34,438 nt of DNA from an uncultured Verrucomicrobiota bacterium. Lineage in GTDB: Bacteria; Verrucomicrobiota; Kiritimatiellia; RFP12; UBA3636. The stretch lies in NCBI GenBank assembly GCA_946624575.1, contig CAMOSH010000017.1, positions 1 to 34,438 on the forward strand, given 5' to 3'. The translations under genes and the position numbers were made by a program. Under the pieces are notes generated by a model. It searched no databases and had not been told where the DNA came from. It saw only the letters and a program-made list of their open reading frames with translations. Numbering within the stretch: position 1 is the stretch's first letter; the number at the start of each line of letters is the position of its first letter. Below, one piece after another: positions 31,314 to 34,438 of this stretch.

Positions 31314-32723
31314 ATGCAATTGAAGTTCTACAATTCCCTCACGCGGCGGCTTGAACCGTTCGTTCCGCTGGAACCTGGCCGGGCGGGGCTGTACACCTGC
31401 GGCCCCACCGTCTACAACTTCGCGCACGTCGGAAACTTCCGCGCGTACGCGTTCGAAGACATTCTGCACCGCACCCTCGAATACGCCGGCTACAAGCTCG
31501 TGCACGTGATGAACCTCACCGACGTGGACGACAAGACTATCCGCGGGTCGCGCGCGGCCGGAGTTGATCTCCGCGACTGGACGCGCCAATACAAGGACGC
31601 GTTTTTCGAGGATTTGAAGACTCTCGGCATCGCGCCGGCGACCGTCTACCCCGCCGCCACGGATCACGTGCCGGAGATGATCGCGCTCATTGAAAAGCTC
31701 GTCGAGCGCGGAGTCGCGTACAAGGCTGCCGACGGCTGCGTGTACTTCTCCGTTGCGAAGTTCCCCAGCTACGGCAAGCTCGCGCATCTGGATTTTTCAG
31801 GGATGCGCAGCGGGGTGCGGATTTCCAACGACGAATACGCCAAGGACTCGGTTGGCGACTTCGCGCTGTGGAAGGCGTGGGACGAGGCTGACGGCCCGGT
31901 GAAGTGGGATTCGCCATGGGGCCCTGGCCGCCCTGGCTGGCACATCGAGTGCTCCGCAATGAGCATGAAGTACCTCGGCGAAAGCTTCGACCTGCACACC
32001 GGCGGCATCGACAACCTCTTTCCGCACCACGAGAACGAAATCGCCCAGGCGGAGGCCGCCACTGGCAAGCCGTTCGTCCGCTGCTGGATGCACTGCGCCC
32101 ACCTGCGCGTCAACGGCGAGAAGATGTCCAAGAGCCTCGGCAACTTCTACACGCTGCGCGACTTGCTGGCCAAGGGCTGGAGCGGGCGCGAGATACGCCA
32201 TGTCCTCGTGGCGGGCCACTACAGGCAGCCGCTGAACTTCGCGTTCGACACGCTTTCCGCAGCCCGGGTCGCGCTTTCGCGGATTGACGACTTCTCCCGC
32301 CGCATGGAGGAACTGGCCTCCGCGAAGGGCGCCGCCGCGCCGGCGGGACAATCGCCGGACTGGCCGAACCGCCACGTCGCGGCGTTCGAGGACGCGCTCG
32401 CCGACGACCTCAACACCCCGCTCGCGTTCGCGGCGGCGCATTCGCTCGTGAACGAAGGCAACCGCCTCGCCCAGGAAGGCACGGCCACTCCGGCGGACGC
32501 CGCCGCTGCGCTCGCGGCGCTCGCCAAGATGGACAGGGTGCTCGGCGTCCTGTCCCGCCCGGCGGACCAAATCCCGGAGCAGCTCCAGGCATTGCTGGAT
32601 GCGCGCGCCGCCGCGCGCACGTCGAAGAACTGGGCCGAAAGCGACCGTCTGCGCGACGAAATCGCCTCTCTCGGCTGGAGTGTCAAGGACACCAGGGACG
32701 GGCAGAGGGTCTCGAAATGCTAG
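31314..32723 (+). CDS. cysS: cysteinyl-tRNA synthetase
   Basis: CysRS charges tRNA-Cys with cysteine. The 469-residue class I synthetase has MQLKFYNSLTRRLEPFVPLEPGRAGLYTCGPTVYNFAHVGNFR at its start, with the zinc Cys in YTCGPTVY and HVGN as the HIGH-type motif. WHIECSAMSMKYLG near 215 and HTGGIDNLFPHHENEIAQAEA near 233 hold the other zinc and active-site residues. KMSKSLGNFYTLRDL near 272 carries the KMSKS loop. The C-terminal helical domain is complete (NWAESDRLRDEIASLGW). The Met at 31314 is the canonical start; no ribosome binding site precedes it. The stop overlaps the dedA-like gene by 7 bp. Confidence 0.97.
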   Translation: MQLKFYNSLTRRLEPFVPLEPGRAGLYTCGPTVYNFAHVGNFRAYAFEDILHRTLEYAGYKLVHVMNLTDVDDKTIRGSRAAGVDLRDWTRQYKDAFFEDLKTLGIAPATVYPAATDHVPEMIALIEKLVERGVAYKAADGCVYFSVAKFPSYGKLAHLDFSGMRSGVRISNDEYAKDSVGDFALWKAWDEADGPVKWDSPWGPGRPGWHIECSAMSMKYLGESFDLHTGGIDNLFPHHENEIAQAEAATGKPFVRCWMHCAHLRVNGEKMSKSLGNFYTLRDLLAKGWSGREIRHVLVAGHYRQPLNFAFDTLSAARVALSRIDDFSRRMEELASAKGAAAPAGQSPDWPNRHVAAFEDALADDLNTPLAFAAAHSLVNEGNRLAQEGTATPADAAAALAALAKMDRVLGVLSRPADQIPEQLQALLDARAAARTSKNWAESDRLRDEIASLGWSVKDTRDGQRVSKC

Positions 32724-33397
32724 ACGCACTCGCCTCGCATCTGGAATCTGTCGCCGCGCTGGCGCCGAACTGGGGCCTGGCGCTCGTGTTCGTGTTCATG
32801 GCGATCGAGAGTTCGTTCATTCCGTTTCCAAGCGAAGTGGTGATGATACCAGCCGGATTCCTCGCCTTTCGCGGGGAAATGACGCTTGGCTCGCCATGGC
32901 CGGACGCCGCGCTTGCGCTTCTGGCCGGGACGCTCGGCTCCCTGCTGGGCGCATTCGTGAACTACTGGCTCGCGATTGCCGTTGGCCGCCCGTTCCTCCA
33001 CAAGTACGGCAAATGGTTCTTCCTTGACGAGAAGACACTCGACCGGGCGGAGGAGATATTCCGCCGCTACGGCGACGCGACCACGTTCGTCTGCCGTCTG
33101 CTGCCCGCGATTCGCCAGCTCATTTCGCTGCCAGCCGGGCTTGCGCGCATGCCGAAGGGGCGGTTTGCGTTCTTCACGGCGCTCGGCGCGGGGTTCTGGA
33201 ACCTCGTGCTGCTTTCGGCCGGCGCCGCGATCGGTCACGGCACCAGCGAACTGACATACGCCGAACTCGTAGTCGAGGGCAAGCGCATGGTCTCCGCGCA
33301 CGGCGTCTGGATCGCGCTTGCCGCCGCCGCGATCATCGCGCTGTGGTGGGGCGTTTCGAGCGCCGTCAAGCGTTCTGGCGACAAAACAACGCCATAG
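32717..33397 (+). CDS. DedA-family membrane protein
   Basis: The 226-residue protein belongs to the DedA (SNARE-associated/VTT) family, proposed lipid flippases or proton-dependent transporters of the inner membrane. Typical elements are MAIESSFIPFPSEVVMIPAGFLA near residue 28, GTLGSLLGAFVNYWLAIAVGRPFLHKYG near 75, and FRRYGDATTFVCRLLPAIRQLISLPAGLARMPKGRF near 115, with the conserved Arg in the R-LP-IR motif. About five hydrophobic segments are visible. The ATG lies inside the end of cysS with an AGAGGG ribosome binding site, so expression is coupled to cysS. Confidence 0.92.
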   Translation: MLDALASHLESVAALAPNWGLALVFVFMAIESSFIPFPSEVVMIPAGFLAFRGEMTLGSPWPDAALALLAGTLGSLLGAFVNYWLAIAVGRPFLHKYGKWFFLDEKTLDRAEEIFRRYGDATTFVCRLLPAIRQLISLPAGLARMPKGRFAFFTALGAGFWNLVLLSAGAAIGHGTSELTYAELVVEGKRMVSAHGVWIALAAAAIIALWWGVSSAVKRSGDKTTP

Positions 33398-33398
33398 T

Positions 33399-33404
33399 TA
33401 TAAT
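33399..33404 (+). promoter_or_regulatory. putative -10 element before the DUF58 gene
   Basis: A perfect TATAAT hexamer ends 6 bp before the ATG at 33411. The -35 position (TGGCGA, 17 bp upstream) is poor. If used, transcription would begin at or next to the start codon. Confidence 0.35.
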
Positions 33405-33410
33405 TCAATC

Positions 33411-34352
33411 ATGTCCGCGCCGCCTTCCGCACCGTCGTTCCTGCGCTGGCTGCCACCAGGCGCGGCCGCGACGCTCGGCCGCTGCGAATTTTCGTGCAGG
33501 AACCCGATGGACGGCTTTCTCGTAGGCCGCCACCGCAGCGCGAAGAAGGGTGCCTCGGTGGAATTCGCCGACTACAGACAGTATCTTCCAGGCGACGACA
33601 TCCGCTCGATCGACTGGAAGGTGTACGCGCGAAAGGACCGCTACTACATCCGCCAAACAATGGCCGAGACGAACGTCCGCGCGATGCTCTGCCTCGACTG
33701 CTCCGGCTCAATGGCGTATCGCGGCGAACTGGCCGCGCGCGGCGCATCGGGGAGACCGCTTTCGAAGTTCGACTACGCGCGCCACCTGCTGGCCGGATTC
33801 GCCTCGGTGCTTGGCGGTCAGCAGGACGGATTCGGATTTGCGTCATTCGACGACCGCGTTCGCGAATATCTCCCGGCGAAAGCCGGAAAAGGGCAGCTTT
33901 TCAGGCTACTGAGAGCGCTTGACGAATCCAATTGCGGCGGCGTCACCGACGCTGCGGCGGCGCTCGACGAAATCGCGGAGCGCCTTCCGCCGCGCGGCGT
34001 AATAGTCGTGGCGAGCGACTTTCTCGGGGACCTGGGGCCGATTCTCAAGGCATTGCAGCACGTCCGCTGGCGGCGGCACGAACTTGTTGTTCTCCACGTG
34101 CTCGCCGAAGAGGAACTGCGCTTCCCGTTCACTTCGTTCACCCGGTTCCGCGATCTGGAGGGCGCTGGCGACACCGAACTCGATCCCAAGGCCGTCCGCG
34201 CCGACTACCTCGACAAGGTTTCCGCGTTCGTGAAGGCGCTGCAGGACGGCTGCAGCGGCATGCGCGCGGACTACGTGCCCTTTTCGACCGCGGCGCCCTG
34301 GGACAAATCGCTATCAGGATGGTTCTTCCGTCGCGCCACCGGCGCCAGGTAA
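33411..34352 (+). CDS. DUF58 domain protein (von Willebrand factor A-like)
   Basis: The 313-residue protein has the DUF58 signature GASVEFADYRQYLPGDDIRSIDWKVYARKDRYYIRQT at about residues 46-82, followed by a von Willebrand A-like fold with the metal-site motif LDCSGSMAY near 93 and VIVVASDFLGDLGPILKAL near 198. DUF58 proteins usually work with a MoxR AAA+ ATPase and other VWA proteins in assembly of envelope or metal-containing complexes. No MoxR gene is in the window; the next genes lie beyond its end. The Met at 33411 is preferred over the track start, which lies in the dedA-like gene. No ribosome binding site is visible. Confidence 0.9.
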   Translation: MSAPPSAPSFLRWLPPGAAATLGRCEFSCRNPMDGFLVGRHRSAKKGASVEFADYRQYLPGDDIRSIDWKVYARKDRYYIRQTMAETNVRAMLCLDCSGSMAYRGELAARGASGRPLSKFDYARHLLAGFASVLGGQQDGFGFASFDDRVREYLPAKAGKGQLFRLLRALDESNCGGVTDAAAALDEIAERLPPRGVIVVASDFLGDLGPILKALQHVRWRRHELVVLHVLAEEELRFPFTSFTRFRDLEGAGDTELDPKAVRADYLDKVSAFVKALQDGCSGMRADYVPFSTAAPWDKSLSGWFFRRATGAR

Positions 34353-34367
34353 ACGGATTGTCGGCGC

Positions 34368-34383
34368 GGTGCCTCATGGCACC
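34368..34383 (+). terminator. hairpin after the DUF58 gene
   Basis: GGTGCC-TCAT-GGCACC is a perfect 6-bp stem with a 4-nt loop, 16 bp after the stop codon and directly abutting the next repeat copy. There is no T-tract. Confidence 0.35.
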
Positions 34384-34438
34384 TGAAACCACGGGCGGAA
34401 TAGTTCCGGCAAAGGGGCGGCGGTCTCCTGACCGCCGG
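34384..34438 (+). repeat. single 76-bp-type repeat copy, cut by the window end
   Basis: TGAAACCACGGGCGGAATAG and the rest of the unit, including GGCGGTCTCCTGACCGCC, match the array near 31 kb. The copy starts at TGAAAC; the usual GCAAAT in front is replaced by the preceding hairpin, which marks a possible junction. The unit or array may continue past the window. Confidence 0.9.

Noticed and set aside
30809-31787. Minus-strand ORFs across the 76-bp array (FRPWFQFAVCGTCRR repeats)
   Set aside because: The 76-bp period rotates the frame and all frames stay open by composition; they also run antisense into cysS.

Overview
This is a GC-rich bacterial chromosome segment of about 34 kb, densely coding, with no rRNA, tRNA, phage or insertion-sequence genes that I can see. 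The gene set suggests a Gram-negative bacterium of the PVC group (Verrucomicrobiota, Kiritimatiellota or Lentisphaerota). Pointers are a heptosyltransferase of LPS synthesis, a GspF-type secretion/pilus membrane protein, a XylR-type AraC regulator with a sugar-binding-like domain, a GH36 alpha-galactosidase, a DUF2723-like membrane/TPR protein and a topoisomerase-type zinc finger protein. The placement is inference from family content, not a measured phylogeny.

Layout. The left part (1-2.5 kb) holds one unrecognised plus-strand gene and two tandem-repeat arrays (67 bp x5 and 72 bp x6). From 2.5 to 6.8 kb three minus-strand genes follow: rsmI, a zinc-ribbon protein and the alpha-galactosidase. 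A divergent YqiA-like esterase (7.0-7.6 kb) converges on mfd. From 25.7 kb down to 7.6 kb every gene lies on the minus strand: ferredoxin, XylR-type regulator, acyl-CoA dehydrogenase, yceD-rpmF-plsX-fabH, a hypothetical, an fmdB-like zinc ribbon, rfbA, the DUF2723/TPR membrane protein, a PP-loop tRNA-thiolase-like enzyme, an ECF sigma factor with a putative membrane partner, a heptosyltransferase and mfd. The last four overlap by 4 bp each. Divergently, on the plus strand, are recA-ftsH-gspF (overlapping), a 76-bp repeat array, then cysS-dedA and a DUF58 gene.

The genes are mostly housekeeping: ribosome biogenesis, membrane lipid initiation, envelope sugars, DNA repair and protein quality control. 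The unusual layer is repetitive. Several hairpin-bearing repeat families sit in intergenic regions, and some have also entered coding sequences. One family shares a core (AAATTGAAACCACGGGCGG and variants) between arrays 30 kb apart and single copies at both window ends. Its GGCGG...CCGCC hairpin also appears twice inside the periplasmic part of ftsH, in two different reading frames. A second hairpin family, read as QPLHGAAG, forms in-frame tandem repeats at the N-termini of two neighbouring unrelated proteins. These are the best candidates here for something undescribed.

Promoter-like sites of the form TTGNNN-17/18-TANNAT can be read upstream of several genes and support the chosen start codons. 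Starts given here often differ from the ORF track, which extends to the most upstream start.
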